Below, piece by piece: positions 43,065-52,116 of a stretch of DNA of 64,000 nt (position 1 is its first letter; each line of letters begins with the position of its first letter). The DNA is from Streptomyces sp. CG4 (GTDB taxonomy: Bacteria > Actinomycetota > Actinomycetes > Streptomycetales > Streptomycetaceae): assembly GCF_041080655.1 (NCBI RefSeq), contig NZ_CP163525.1:9176001-9240000 (forward strand), read 5' to 3'. The translations under genes and the position numbers were made by a program. Below the pieces are notes generated by a model that did no database searches, was not told the origin of the DNA, and worked only from the letters and a program-made list of their open reading frames with translations.

Positions 43065-44339
43065 TCACACCGTCGACAGGTCGATGGCCCGGTCGACGTC
43101 CTGTGGCTGGAGCACGCGCAGGATGCCTTCCAGTAGGTAGTAGTCGCCGTAGGGCAGGGAGACCTCGATTCCGTCCTCGGCCGGCCGGTTGCGGGTGCAG
43201 CGGGCGACTATCGCCTCCGCGCGGGTGGATTTCCTCGTCAGGCACGTGTCCGACAGCGCGGTGAGGATGCGCAGGGCGACCTGCCGGTATTCGGGCCTGC
43301 CGGTCGCGGCGGACAGATCGAGCAGCCCGCAGGCCATGACCGCACCCGCCGACGCGTCCTTGATGTCGTACGGCTGTTGCGGCGCACGGTAGTCCCACGC
43401 GGGAACGTAGTCCGAAGTCAGCGCCCCCACCGCGAAGTCGGCGAGCTTGCGTGCCGTGGACAGGAACTGCTGATCTCCGGTACGGCGATACATCGTGGTG
43501 AATCCGTAGATGCCCCATGCCTGCCCGCGGGACCAGCAGGAGGCGGGGCTGTAGCCCTGGACGGTGTTCGGGCCGATCGGTGCGCCGGTCGCGGGGTCGA
43601 AGTCGAAGACGTGGGGCGTGGAACCGTCCTGGCGGGGAAAGGCCCGTTGCGCCGTTTTGGCATGCTCGACGGCGACGTGGAGGTATTTCTCGTCGCCCGT
43701 CTGCCGGCTGGCAAAGGCCAGCAGATCGAGGTTCATGATCGTATCCATGATGACCCGGCCCGCGTTGTCCGGGTCGTTCAAGGCTCCCCAGGCCCGGATG
43801 AAGTGGCCGCGTGGGTTGTACCGCTGGATCAGCGAGTCGGCCGCCTGCACGGCGCCCGCACGCCAGCTGTCGTCACCCGTGAGCCGCCAGGCGGTCACCC
43901 ATGAGGGGTAGAAGAGGAAGCCGAGATCGTGGGTGCTGGTGTCGTACCGGCGCGGAGCGAGCTTGCGGGCGGAGTCCAGGGCCAGCGTGCGGAACGTTTC
44001 GTCCTTGCTGTACAGATACGCCATCCACAGGGTCCCGGGCCAGAATCCGCCCACCCAGTCGCCGCTCTGGGAGAAGACCCACTTCTCGAACTTCGTGCCC
44101 ACGGGAAAGGCACTCACCCCCGGCGCGACAGCGCGCAGCTTCTCCACCGCGTAGTCGGCCGCCGCGCGGAACGCGGGCACGGCGGATGCCCTGACCTGGC
44201 TGACGGACGCCGCCGGGGCCTGGCCGACGGACGCCGCCAGAGCCTGTCCGTCGGACGCTGCCGAGGCCTGTGCGGGCGAGGCGGCCGTTGCCGTGGCGCC
44301 GGCTGCGGCGGCCAGCACGGTACGCCGGGGAATGCTCAT
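43065..44339 (-). CDS. Exported glycoside hydrolase family 88/105 protein
   Basis: A 424-residue unsaturated-uronyl-hydrolase-like enzyme with a Tat-type leader MSIPRRTVLAAAAGATATAA. The leader is followed by an Ala/Ser/Gln-rich linker with imperfect repeats (SDGQALAASVGQAPAASVSQ). The (alpha/alpha)6 domain includes WVGGFWPGTLWMAYLYSKDE, STHDLGFLFYPSW and CWSRGQAWGIYGFTTMYRRT, motifs of GH88 enzymes that cleave unsaturated glucuronyl or rhamnogalacturonyl ends left by polysaccharide lyases. The start ATG at 44339 follows GGAGG. No lyase gene is adjacent. Confidence 0.88.
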   Translation of the reverse strand: MSIPRRTVLAAAAGATATAASPAQASAASDGQALAASVGQAPAASVSQVRASAVPAFRAAADYAVEKLRAVAPGVSAFPVGTKFEKWVFSQSGDWVGGFWPGTLWMAYLYSKDETFRTLALDSARKLAPRRYDTSTHDLGFLFYPSWVTAWRLTGDDSWRAGAVQAADSLIQRYNPRGHFIRAWGALNDPDNAGRVIMDTIMNLDLLAFASRQTGDEKYLHVAVEHAKTAQRAFPRQDGSTPHVFDFDPATGAPIGPNTVQGYSPASCWSRGQAWGIYGFTTMYRRTGDQQFLSTARKLADFAVGALTSDYVPAWDYRAPQQPYDIKDASAGAVMACGLLDLSAATGRPEYRQVALRILTALSDTCLTRKSTRAEAIVARCTRNRPAEDGIEVSLPYGDYYLLEGILRVLQPQDVDRAIDLSTV

Positions 44340-44427
44340 GGGCGGGCCTCCAAGTAGGCAATGCGGCTGGGGCGTTGAGCGGCGAGTCTGGCACGGGAAG
44401 GTGGCGGAGTACACCCACCTGTTCGGA

Positions 44428-44470
44428 GTTCATGCATATGAACGTGACTGATGTATCTAATGCTCAGTCA
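44428..44470. promoter_or_regulatory. Two inverted repeats upstream of the GH88 gene
   Basis: GTTCATGCATATGAAC (44428-44443) has perfect 6-base arms around a 4-base centre. TGACTGA (44445-44451) and TCAGTCA (44464-44470) form a second perfect repeat with a 12-base spacer. Both lie in an AT-rich part of the 284-base gap between divergent genes. They are good operator candidates for a sugar-responsive regulator of the GH88 gene. Confidence 0.5.
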
Positions 44471-44623
44471 AATCGCCTATATTGCAAGGGTGTTGGCGGG
44501 GACTGCTGGCTATCGGCGCGGCGGATGTCTGTTGTCTTCCGTTCCCTGAGCGTTCAACTGGCTATTGCTGTGAGCGTTGTGTGCCGTCCCTAGGGTCCCT
44601 GAGGGTTTCGAAAGAAGGGGCTC

Positions 44624-45634
44624 ATGGACTCACTCCTCGCGATCCGGGCACGGGGGCTCACCAAGTGTTTCGGTGATGTCGTCGCACTCGACGGCATCGA
44701 TCTGGACGTGGCGCAGGGACAGATCCACGGCCTGGTCGGACCGAACGGTGCCGGCAAGACGACGCTTCTCGGGCTCATGCTCGGCCTGGCCGTGGCCGAC
44801 AGCGGTCGGCTGGAGATCCTGGGTTCGCCGGTGGGCCGGACGTTCGCCGCTCCCGACGGTGTCTCCGGGTTCGTGGACGGACCGGGGCTCTATCCCTCGC
44901 TCACCGCGCGGCAGAACCTCGCCGCGCTGGCCGCGCTGCGCGGCCAGGACGCGCGCACGGCGGGGGTCGACGACGCGCTCGAACAGGTCGGCCTCGCCGA
45001 GGTCGCCGACGAACGGGCCCGCGGCTTCTCGCTGGGCATGCGGCAACGGCTCGGACTCGCCGCCGCCCTGCTCACCAAGCCCCGGCTGCTCGTGCTCGAC
45101 GAGCCGTCCAACGGCCTCGACCCGGCCGGCAAGAAACATGTGCACGGGGTTCTCGCCCGGCTCGCGGCGGAGGGCACCGGCGTCGTGCTGTCGAGCCACC
45201 GCATGGACGACCTCGAGGCACTGTGTTCCGAGGTCACCATCCTCGCCACCGGGCGGGTCGTCTTCTCCGGTCCGCTGAGCAAGCTGGCCGCCGAGAACCG
45301 TGAACTCGACTACCGACTGGTCACCTCCGACCCGCAGGCCGCCCGCGGGCTGGCCGCCGACACGCCCGGGGTGCGCGTGGTCGACGCCGCGGGCGGACGC
45401 CACGGCGCCGAGGTGCTCGTCGTACGGGCATTGGTGCCCGCCCTCGACGAACTGGTGGTGCGACTGGTGCAGTCGGGCCTCCCCCTGCGTGAACTCGCCC
45501 CCGTGGTGTCCCCGCTGGAGGCCGCGTTCCTGGCCCTCACGGAGCGGCAGCAGCAGGAGACCGAGGCCCAGCCCCAGGACGTCGACGCCAAGCAGCCGGA
45601 GACCGATGCCCAGCAGCAGGAGGCCGGCCGATGA
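44624..45634 (+). CDS. ABC transporter ATP-binding protein
   Basis: A 336-residue ATPase of a drug/lipid-type ABC exporter. Walker A is GPNGAGKT (residues about 39-46), the signature is GFSLGMRQRLGLAAALL, Walker B is LLVLDEPSNGLDPAG, and the H-loop is VVLSSHRMDD. A C-terminal extension follows, rich in Gln and Glu (about 310-336), not usual for the family. The start ATG at 44624 follows GAAAGAAGGGG. It overlaps the permease gene by four bases (ATGA). With the next two genes it forms a three-gene operon. Confidence 0.93.
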   Translation: MDSLLAIRARGLTKCFGDVVALDGIDLDVAQGQIHGLVGPNGAGKTTLLGLMLGLAVADSGRLEILGSPVGRTFAAPDGVSGFVDGPGLYPSLTARQNLAALAALRGQDARTAGVDDALEQVGLAEVADERARGFSLGMRQRLGLAAALLTKPRLLVLDEPSNGLDPAGKKHVHGVLARLAAEGTGVVLSSHRMDDLEALCSEVTILATGRVVFSGPLSKLAAENRELDYRLVTSDPQAARGLAADTPGVRVVDAAGGRHGAEVLVVRALVPALDELVVRLVQSGLPLRELAPVVSPLEAAFLALTERQQQETEAQPQDVDAKQPETDAQQQEAGR

Positions 45635-47013
45635 CCGCATCCGCATCCACGACCGCCGTCGCCCCCACCCCCGCGTCCAATGCCGGCTCCCCTCGTGTCT
45701 CGGTGGCCCGCGGCTACCGCTTCGAACTGGTCAAGCTCGTCTCGCAATGGCGGATCCGCCTGCTGGTCCTCGCCTGTTGGATCGCGCCGGCGCTCTTCGT
45801 CGCCGGAGTGAGTCAGCAGAGCACGCTGCCGGCCGACACCCTCTTCGGCCGGTGGATGCTGGCCACGGGCTGGGCCGGGCCGCTGGTGATCCTCGGCTTC
45901 TCGGGCACCTGGGCACTGCCGCTGTTGACCTCCGTGGTCGCCGGTGATGTGTTCGCCTCCGAGGACCGGCTGGGCACATGGCGCCATCTGCTGGTGGCGA
46001 TCCGCTCGCCCCGTCGCATCTTCGCGGCGAAGGCGCTGTCGAGCCTCACCGTGATTCTGCTGCTCGTGGCCGGACTGGCCGCTTCGAGTACGGTCGGCGG
46101 GCTGGTGGCAGTCGGCGATCATCCGCTCGTCGGTCTCGACGGCCATCTGCTCTCCCCGGGAGACGCCGCCGGCAAGGTCCTGCTCGCCTGGGTCTGCGTA
46201 CTCGCCCCGACCCTCGCCCTCGCCGGGATCGGCCTCCTCGGGTCCGTCGCGCTGGGGCGGTCCCCGATGGGGCTGCTGCTGCCGGCGCTCGTCGCGCTCG
46301 CGATGCAGCTCGCCCAGATGCTGCCGCTGCCCGTCGCCGTCCGACTCGCCCTGCCCAGCTGGGCGTTCATCGCCTGGAACGGACTGTTCACCAGCCCGGC
46401 ACAGCTCGGCCCGCTCGTCATCGGCGTCGTGGTCAGCCTGGTGTGGGCCGTGCTGGCGACGCTGATCGCCTATCTGCTCTTCCTGCGCCGCGACTTCACC
46501 AACCTGACCGACGACGGATCGGCGCGCCGCGCGGTCACCGCCGGGCTGCTCCCGCTCGCCGGGCTGGTCACCGCCACGGTCGCGGTCGTCGCCGCGACGA
46601 CCGGTGCGACCACGGGCTCCGGGATCCAGCAGGACAAGGTACAGGCCTCGCTCGCCGAGGACTTCGCCCACCTGTACCGCATGCAGACCGCACAGCTGCA
46701 CCGCCCGGAGGTCACCGAGGCGCAGCTGAGGTCCACGGCGGCCTGCACCAAGGGCGACGTCAAGGACGACGCCGAGGGCGCCGGCAACGACTGGCGCTGC
46801 GTCGTGTCCTGGCATCTGCCCGGCGTCCAGGCCCCGGGGCAGGCCATCTACCAGCTCGACATCACCGCAGACGGGCGGTTCGTGGCCGATGGCGACGGAC
46901 CGAAGGAAGTGAACGGCTACTTCCTGGTGCGGACCGTCACCGGAGACGCACCGAACCCGCTCTGGCAGTTCGACGGCACTGTCGACCTGCTTCCCGCCAC
47001 CGCGAAGGGATGA
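45631..47013 (+). CDS. ABC transporter permease
   Basis: A 460-residue membrane protein of the ABC-2 type. After a short Pro/Ala-rich N-terminus there is a hydrophobic helix at about 40-65, then four to five helices between about 85 and 290, and a further one at about 305-330. An extracytoplasmic C-terminal part (about 335-460) has a cysteine pair (STAACTKGDVK and DWRCVVSWHLPG) and a beta-rich end. The large exported domain is unusual for an exporter permease and may interact with the phosphoesterase encoded eight bases downstream. Substrate unknown. Confidence 0.88.
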   Translation: MTASASTTAVAPTPASNAGSPRVSVARGYRFELVKLVSQWRIRLLVLACWIAPALFVAGVSQQSTLPADTLFGRWMLATGWAGPLVILGFSGTWALPLLTSVVAGDVFASEDRLGTWRHLLVAIRSPRRIFAAKALSSLTVILLLVAGLAASSTVGGLVAVGDHPLVGLDGHLLSPGDAAGKVLLAWVCVLAPTLALAGIGLLGSVALGRSPMGLLLPALVALAMQLAQMLPLPVAVRLALPSWAFIAWNGLFTSPAQLGPLVIGVVVSLVWAVLATLIAYLLFLRRDFTNLTDDGSARRAVTAGLLPLAGLVTATVAVVAATTGATTGSGIQQDKVQASLAEDFAHLYRMQTAQLHRPEVTEAQLRSTAACTKGDVKDDAEGAGNDWRCVVSWHLPGVQAPGQAIYQLDITADGRFVADGDGPKEVNGYFLVRTVTGDAPNPLWQFDGTVDLLPATAKG

Positions 47014-47020
47014 CTCCTCC

Positions 47021-49771
47021 ATGCAGGTAACTCGCCGCCGCCGGCAAGTCGAGAAGGAGTACTACGTCTTGCTCGGCAGACGAGTCGGCCGCCGGGCGAC
47101 CCTGGTCACGGCGTGCATCACCACGGTCGCCCTGGCGACCGGCACCGCCGTCGCGTCCACCCGCCAGTTCGGCACCGATCAGGTCGGCCAGGTCACCGCC
47201 AGGGGCCAGGTCGTCGCCGGCGACCAGTACATCTCCCCGTACGGCAACCGCGCCGTCATCAACGACGGCAAGATCATGTCCTCCACGGTCAGCCCGGACG
47301 GCAGTCACCTCGCGGCCGCGGTCGCCGACGGCGATGCGGCCCTGGTCGTCGTGGACCTCGAGACCGGGCAGGTCAAGCAGCGCATCGGCACCAACGCCGC
47401 GGACGACCTGCGCATCAGCAGCGCGTCCGTCGGCCAGGAAGGCCCGACGTACTCGCCCGACGGCAAGCAGCTCTGGCTCGGCCAGACCGACGGCTACACC
47501 AAGTTCACCGTGAACGCGGACGGCACGCTCGCCAACCCGACGGCCGTCAGGATTCCCGCTGACGGCAGCATGCACGCCCTGGTGGCCGCGGCGGTGTTCT
47601 CGGCCGACGGCTCCACCGTGTACTCCGCGGTCAACGGCCAGAACAAGGTGGTCGCCATCGACGCGGCGACCGGGACCGTCAAGCAGAGCTGGTCCGTCGG
47701 CAACGCCCCGCGCGGCATGGTCCAGGTCGGCGACAAGCTCTACGTCAGCAACGAGGGCGGGCGCCCGGCGAAGCCCGGCGACACCACGATCAACTCCTAC
47801 GGCACCCAGGTGCCGGCCAACCCGAAGACCGGCGCCACCACCACCGGCACGGTCAGCGTCATCGACCTGAAGGACCCGTCCGCCGCCGTAGGCACCATCG
47901 ACGTCGGTCTGCACCCGACCGCCGTGTACGCCAAGCACGGAGCGGTGTTCGTCACCAACACCGCGGACAACAACGTATCCGTCATCAACACCGCCAAGGA
48001 CAAGGTCGTCCAGACCATCTCCACCCAGCCGTGGCCGGAGGCGTCCGTCGGCTACGAGCCCGACGCGGTGACGCTCACCGACGACGGCCACCTCCTGGTG
48101 ACGCTCGGCCGCGCCAACGCCGTTGCCGTCTACCGCTACACCTCCCCCCAGGAACCGGTCAGCTACGTCGGCCTGCTCCCGACGGACTACTTCCCCGCGG
48201 AGATCACCACCGTGGGCAAGAAGGTCGTCGTCTCCAACACCCGTGGTATCGACGCCCGTCGCCCCGACAGCGCCGGCCACGGCACCCATGACACGACGTC
48301 CAGCCTGACCCAGTTCACGCTGCCCAGCGACCGGGTCATCAGGGCCGAGACCGCCAAGGTCTTCCGGCAGAACGGCTGGACCCCCGGCTCGGTCAGACTG
48401 GCCCAGGGCACGAGCCACGCGCAGCCGGTGCCGGTCCCGCGGCGGATCGGCGACCCCTCGACGATCAAGCACGTCTTCCTCATCGTCAAGGAGAACCGGA
48501 CCTACGACCAGGTGTACGGCGACATCGCGAAGGGCAACGGCGACCCGTCGCTGACGCAGTTCGGCGAGAACGTGACGCCGAACCAGCACGCCCTGGCGGA
48601 GCAGTTCGGGCTGTACGACAACACCTACGACATCGGCACGAACTCCGCCGAGGGCCACAACTGGCTGATGCAGGCCGACAACCCCGAGTACACCGAGTCC
48701 TCCGCCGGCGAGTACGCGCGCAGCTACGACACCGAGGACGACGCTCTCGGCCACCAGAAGTCGGGCTTCCTGTGGAGCGGTGCGCAGGCGGCCGGCAACA
48801 GCGTGCGAGACTTCGGCGAGTTCCAGCAGTTCCTGACCAAGCCGGCCGACGCGAGCTGGCAGAACCTGTACTGCGACGCCAAGAACATGGCCGCGACCGG
48901 GCAGGGCACCGCCTACCCGCTGAACTCGTCCTCGCCGATCCCGTCGCTCAACAGCGTGTCGGTGCCCGGCTTCCCGAAGTTCGACACCAGCGTCCCGGAC
49001 ATCTACCGGGAGCAGATCTGGAACCAGGACTTCGAGAAGAACGGTCCGGCGAACCTGAACATGTTCTGGCTCTCCAGCGACCACACCGGTGGTCCGGCGA
49101 GCCCGGCCGCCCAGGTCGCCGACAACGACCTCGCGACCGGCCGGATCGTCGACAAGATCTCCCACAGCAAGTACTGGAAGGACTCGGCGATCTTCGTCGT
49201 CGAGGACGACTCCCAGGCCGGCCTCGACCACATCGACGGCCACCGTGCCCCGATCCAGATCATCAGCCCCTGGGCCCAGCACGGCACCGTCGACGACCAC
49301 TACTACTCGCAGATCACAATGATCCGGACCATCGAGCAGATCCTCGGGATCCACCCGATGAACCAGAAGGACAGCGCGGCCACGCCGATGACCGGGGCGT
49401 TCAGCCGGAAGCCGGACTACACGCCGTTCACCGCGCTGCCCAACCGGACCTCGCTGACCGACGGCCTGAAGACCCCGCCCTCCTGCGGCGTGGACAACCC
49501 GGCCGCACAGGACTCCAAGGCGGCGGTCGTCCCGTCGGCGAAGGTGCCAGCGGACAAGCAGTCGCTCGCGGCCCAGTGGAACGCCTGGAAGGCGCAGCAG
49601 CGGCTGACCGGTACCAACGCCGTGCCCGACTACGCCAACCCCGCGCAGATGAACCACCTCACCTGGTACGAGAGGCACAACTGGACCACCCCGTACCCCG
49701 GTGAGAAGAAGATCTACGCCCCGAACGACGTACCGGGCGCGTACATCCCGTCCGCGGAGAACGACGGCTGA
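47021..49771 (+). CDS. Secreted beta-propeller/phosphoesterase fusion
   Basis: A 916-residue exported protein. A membrane segment at about 25-48 (ATLVTACITTVALATGTAVA) acts as signal or anchor. Residues about 55-430 form a seven-bladed YVTN/cytochrome-D1-like propeller with repeats such as SSTVSPDGSHLAAAVADGDA and VFVTNTADNNVSVIN. Residues about 480-800 form a phosphoesterase domain: IKHVFLIVKENRTYDQVYGD, the Pfam phosphoesterase signature shared with phospholipase C, and SAIFVVEDDSQAGLDHIDGH. TTG at 47069, preceded by GAAGGAG, could be the real start. It lies eight bases after the permease gene. Lipid or phosphate-ester hydrolysis at the surface is inferred. Confidence 0.88.
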   Translation: MQVTRRRRQVEKEYYVLLGRRVGRRATLVTACITTVALATGTAVASTRQFGTDQVGQVTARGQVVAGDQYISPYGNRAVINDGKIMSSTVSPDGSHLAAAVADGDAALVVVDLETGQVKQRIGTNAADDLRISSASVGQEGPTYSPDGKQLWLGQTDGYTKFTVNADGTLANPTAVRIPADGSMHALVAAAVFSADGSTVYSAVNGQNKVVAIDAATGTVKQSWSVGNAPRGMVQVGDKLYVSNEGGRPAKPGDTTINSYGTQVPANPKTGATTTGTVSVIDLKDPSAAVGTIDVGLHPTAVYAKHGAVFVTNTADNNVSVINTAKDKVVQTISTQPWPEASVGYEPDAVTLTDDGHLLVTLGRANAVAVYRYTSPQEPVSYVGLLPTDYFPAEITTVGKKVVVSNTRGIDARRPDSAGHGTHDTTSSLTQFTLPSDRVIRAETAKVFRQNGWTPGSVRLAQGTSHAQPVPVPRRIGDPSTIKHVFLIVKENRTYDQVYGDIAKGNGDPSLTQFGENVTPNQHALAEQFGLYDNTYDIGTNSAEGHNWLMQADNPEYTESSAGEYARSYDTEDDALGHQKSGFLWSGAQAAGNSVRDFGEFQQFLTKPADASWQNLYCDAKNMAATGQGTAYPLNSSSPIPSLNSVSVPGFPKFDTSVPDIYREQIWNQDFEKNGPANLNMFWLSSDHTGGPASPAAQVADNDLATGRIVDKISHSKYWKDSAIFVVEDDSQAGLDHIDGHRAPIQIISPWAQHGTVDDHYYSQITMIRTIEQILGIHPMNQKDSAATPMTGAFSRKPDYTPFTALPNRTSLTDGLKTPPSCGVDNPAAQDSKAAVVPSAKVPADKQSLAAQWNAWKAQQRLTGTNAVPDYANPAQMNHLTWYERHNWTTPYPGEKKIYAPNDVPGAYIPSAENDG

Positions 49772-49787
49772 CACGGCCAGCCCGAAT

Positions 49788-49829
49788 CGAGGACCCTTGG
49801 CAGGCTTCACCGCCGGCCAGGGGTCCTCG
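49788..49829 (+). terminator. Hairpin terminator
   Basis: CGAGGACCCTTGGC (49788-49801) pairs with GCCAGGGGTCCTCG (49816-49829) with one mismatch and a 14-base loop. It ends the transport-phosphoesterase operon. Confidence 0.7.
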
Positions 49830-49987
49830 CCGTCGTAGCAGGCACGGAAGTCGTCCGACCGAGATGCACATGACCACCGGCACCCGGATCGGCCTCGTTG
49901 GCCTGGCGGGATGGGGAGACCGCGTGCAGCGTGGAAACGGAGGGGGCCGGTCGACGGGGCGGGTGAGCCGTAGGAGAGGTGGGACAC

Positions 49988-50431
49988 ATGGAACGGGATG
50001 CCTCCGAGCGCCGGGTGGTCGTCGGAGTCGACGGGTCGCCGTCCTCGTACGAGGCGCTGCGCTGGGCCGTGCGGTACGCGAGCCTCGTCGGCGCCACCGT
50101 GGAGGCGGTCGCCGTGTGGGAGCTGCCGGGCCTGTACGGCTGGTCCGCGCCGGCCGTCGACATGGACGTCGACGAGGAAGAGGCCCGGCAGCGGATGCGG
50201 AAGGAGCTGACCGACGTGCTCGGCGCGGACGCGGCCGGCTCGGTCCGCAGCCATGTGGTGCACGGCAACCCCGCCGACGTGCTGCTGCGGGCCGCCGAAG
50301 GAGCCGACGTCGTGGTCGTCGGCAGCCGGGGCAGGGGCGGGTTCGCGGCCGCCCTGCTGGGCTCGGTCAGCCAGCACGTGTCGCAGCACGCGAGCTGCCC
50401 GGTCGTGATCGTACGGGCCCAGAAGCAGTGA
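49988..50431 (+). CDS. Universal stress protein (UspA family)
   Basis: A 147-residue UspA-fold protein. It starts MERDASERRVVVGVDGSPSS, with the family pattern VVVGVDGSxSS. The ATP-binding loop GSRGRGGFAAALLGSVSQHV (GxxGxGG(x9)GSxS) is present, and the end is ASCPVVIVRAQKQ. The ATP site is complete, so it should bind ATP, unlike some Usp proteins. The start ATG at 49988 follows GTAGGAGAG; GTG at 49979 is possible. It is convergent with the response regulator. USP genes are typical members of DevR/OsdR regulons. Confidence 0.92.
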   Translation: MERDASERRVVVGVDGSPSSYEALRWAVRYASLVGATVEAVAVWELPGLYGWSAPAVDMDVDEEEARQRMRKELTDVLGADAAGSVRSHVVHGNPADVLLRAAEGADVVVVGSRGRGGFAAALLGSVSQHVSQHASCPVVIVRAQKQ

Positions 50432-50461
50432 CCTGATCCCCTGAGTCCGCTGTTCGGCTCT

Positions 50462-51163
50462 TCAGTGGTCCGTGTGGCCCGCGGAGCCCTGCGGTTCCAG
50501 GTGGGTCGCGAGGACCGCCGCCTGGACACGGCGCTGGACGCCGAGTTTGGACAGCATCCGGGAGATGTGGTTCTTGACGGTCTTCTCCGACAGGTACAGC
50601 TTCCTGCCGATCTCACGGTTGGTGAGACCGTCCCCGATCAGCGCGAGGATGTCCCGTTCGCGCGGCGACAGGCTCGCCAGTTCGGTCGGCGGCGCGGGAG
50701 TCTGCGCCGGGTCGGTGCGCAGGGAGCGCATCAGGCGGGCGGTGGTCGCCGGGTCGAGCATCGACTGGCCCGAGGCGACGGTGCGGACCGCGGAGATGAG
50801 ATCGGAGCCCTTGATCTGCTTCAGCACATAACCGGAGGCGCCGGCCATGATGGCGTCCAGCAGGGCGTCCTCGTCGTCGAACGACGTCAGCATCAGACAC
50901 GCGAGCTCCGGCATCCGGCTGCGCAGCTCACGGCAGACCGAGATGCCGTCCCCGTCCGGCAGCCGTACGTCCAGCACGGCCACGTGGGGCCGCAGCGCGG
51001 GGCCGCGGACGAGGGCGTGCTCGGCGGTGTCCGCGTCGCCGACGACCGAGATGTCCGGTTCGGCGTCGAGCAGGTCCGTGAGACCGCGTCGTACGACCTC
51101 GTGATCGTCCAGCAGGAACACGCGGATCGGGTGCTGCTCCGTGAAGGTGCGTGTCTCGGTCAT
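50462..51163 (-). CDS. NarL/DevR (OsdR)-type response regulator
   Basis: A 233-residue two-component regulator. Receiver domain (about 12-130): LLDDHEVVRRGLTDLLDAEP, phosphoacceptor Asp in HVAVLDVRLPDGDG, switch Ser/Thr in CLMLTSFDDEDALLDAIMAG, Lys in GYVLKQIKGSDL. The LuxR-type DNA-binding domain (about 160-222) is LSPRERDILALIGDGLTNRE and EKTVKNHISRMLSKLGVQRR. The sequence closely follows the DevR/DosR pattern of mycobacteria and OsdR of Streptomyces, which control dormancy and hypoxia genes. The DevS-like kinase that would be its partner is encoded at 55182. Confidence 0.93.
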   Translation of the reverse strand: MTETRTFTEQHPIRVFLLDDHEVVRRGLTDLLDAEPDISVVGDADTAEHALVRGPALRPHVAVLDVRLPDGDGISVCRELRSRMPELACLMLTSFDDEDALLDAIMAGASGYVLKQIKGSDLISAVRTVASGQSMLDPATTARLMRSLRTDPAQTPAPPTELASLSPRERDILALIGDGLTNREIGRKLYLSEKTVKNHISRMLSKLGVQRRVQAAVLATHLEPQGSAGHTDH

Positions 51164-51243
51164 GACGACCTCTCGTTCCCCGGGGACGGACAGACTGCGG
51201 GCTGCCCACGCCGCTGATCATCCATCCGCCCGCGCCGTACGGA

Positions 51244-51936
51244 CTAGGGCCGACCGGCCCCACTCACTCCATGATCGTCGCGTGCGAGGTCGAACTGCAC
51301 GTCCACCACGCCCTCCACCGCCCGAACCAGACGCGCGGCCACCGGGACCAGGGCGGTGTCGCGGATCCGCCCGGTGAGTGTCACGACTCCGTCGTGCACC
51401 TCCACCTGGATCGCCGAGGCCGGCGGCGGGAACAGGTACGACACGATCGCGCACCGCACCTCCTCGGCGATGTCGCCGTCCGCGCGCAGGAAGACCTTGA
51501 GCAGATCGGCGCGGCTGACGATGCCCTGGAGCAGCCCCGCCCCGTCCACCACCGGCAGCCTCTTGGCGCCCTCCCGCGCCATGGTGTGCGCGGCCTCGGC
51601 AAGGGTGGTGTCGGCCCGGACGGTGATGGCGGGGGACGACATGAGGTCCCCGGCGGTGCGCGCGTCGGCCTTCGCCACGCCGACCGGTCGGTGCGGCCGG
51701 AGACACCCCGTGTCCGGGGCGTCCCGGAATGCCTCCTCGTCCCGGAATTCCTCCTTGGGCAGCAGGTCGCCCTCGGAGACCACGCCGACGACCCGACCCC
51801 CGTCCTCGAGCACGGGCAGGGCGCTGACCTGCCAGTCCTGCAGCAGCCGCACGATCTCCTTGAAGGGCGCGTGCCGCCCGACGGCAGCCACCGTGTGGGT
51901 CATGACATCGCTGACGCGGTACGAGTCGCCGTACAT
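51244..51936 (-). CDS. CBS-BON protein 1
   Basis: A 230-residue protein with two CBS domains and a C-terminal BON domain. CBS1: DVMTHTVAAVGRHAPFKEIV and ALPVLEDGGRVVGVVSEGDL. CBS2: DLMSSPAITVRADTTLAEAA and RLPVVDGAGLLQGIVSRADL. BON (about 150-215): IQVEVHDGVVTLTGRIRDTA. CBS pairs bind adenine nucleotides and sense energy charge; BON domains bind membranes or lipids. The start ATG at 51936 (MYGDSYRVSDV) follows the perfect GGGGCC box at 52005. Paralogues are encoded at 57047 and 57813. Confidence 0.9.
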   Translation of the reverse strand: MYGDSYRVSDVMTHTVAAVGRHAPFKEIVRLLQDWQVSALPVLEDGGRVVGVVSEGDLLPKEEFRDEEAFRDAPDTGCLRPHRPVGVAKADARTAGDLMSSPAITVRADTTLAEAAHTMAREGAKRLPVVDGAGLLQGIVSRADLLKVFLRADGDIAEEVRCAIVSYLFPPPASAIQVEVHDGVVTLTGRIRDTALVPVAARLVRAVEGVVDVQFDLARDDHGVSGAGRP

Positions 51937-52004
51937 CGTGAACTCCGTGAGGTCCGTGGCGGCCAGTCCGTCTTCAGCATGTTCCGCGCCCGGAGGGCGG
52001 ACCA

Positions 52005-52020
52005 GGGGCCACCAGGCCCC
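52005..52020. promoter_or_regulatory. GGGGCC-N4-GGCCCC box (OsdR/DevR-like)
   Basis: GGGGCCACCAGGCCCC is palindromic with 6-base arms and a 4-base centre. It lies 70 bases upstream of CBS-BON protein 1. The same architecture recurs upstream of other genes of the cluster. Confidence 0.6.
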
Positions 52021-52116
52021 CGGGCGGGCCGTTCGGCTCCCCGTCGGCCGGACACGTGACGTCCTCACGCCGCCGCGGTGGACTGCTCCGCCGACGCGGC
52101 AGTCGCGTCGTGGCCC

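Noticed and set aside
46937..50389. Reverse open frame of 1150 codons
   Set aside because: Antisense of the phosphoesterase gene and its neighbours; high GC makes long stop-free frames common.
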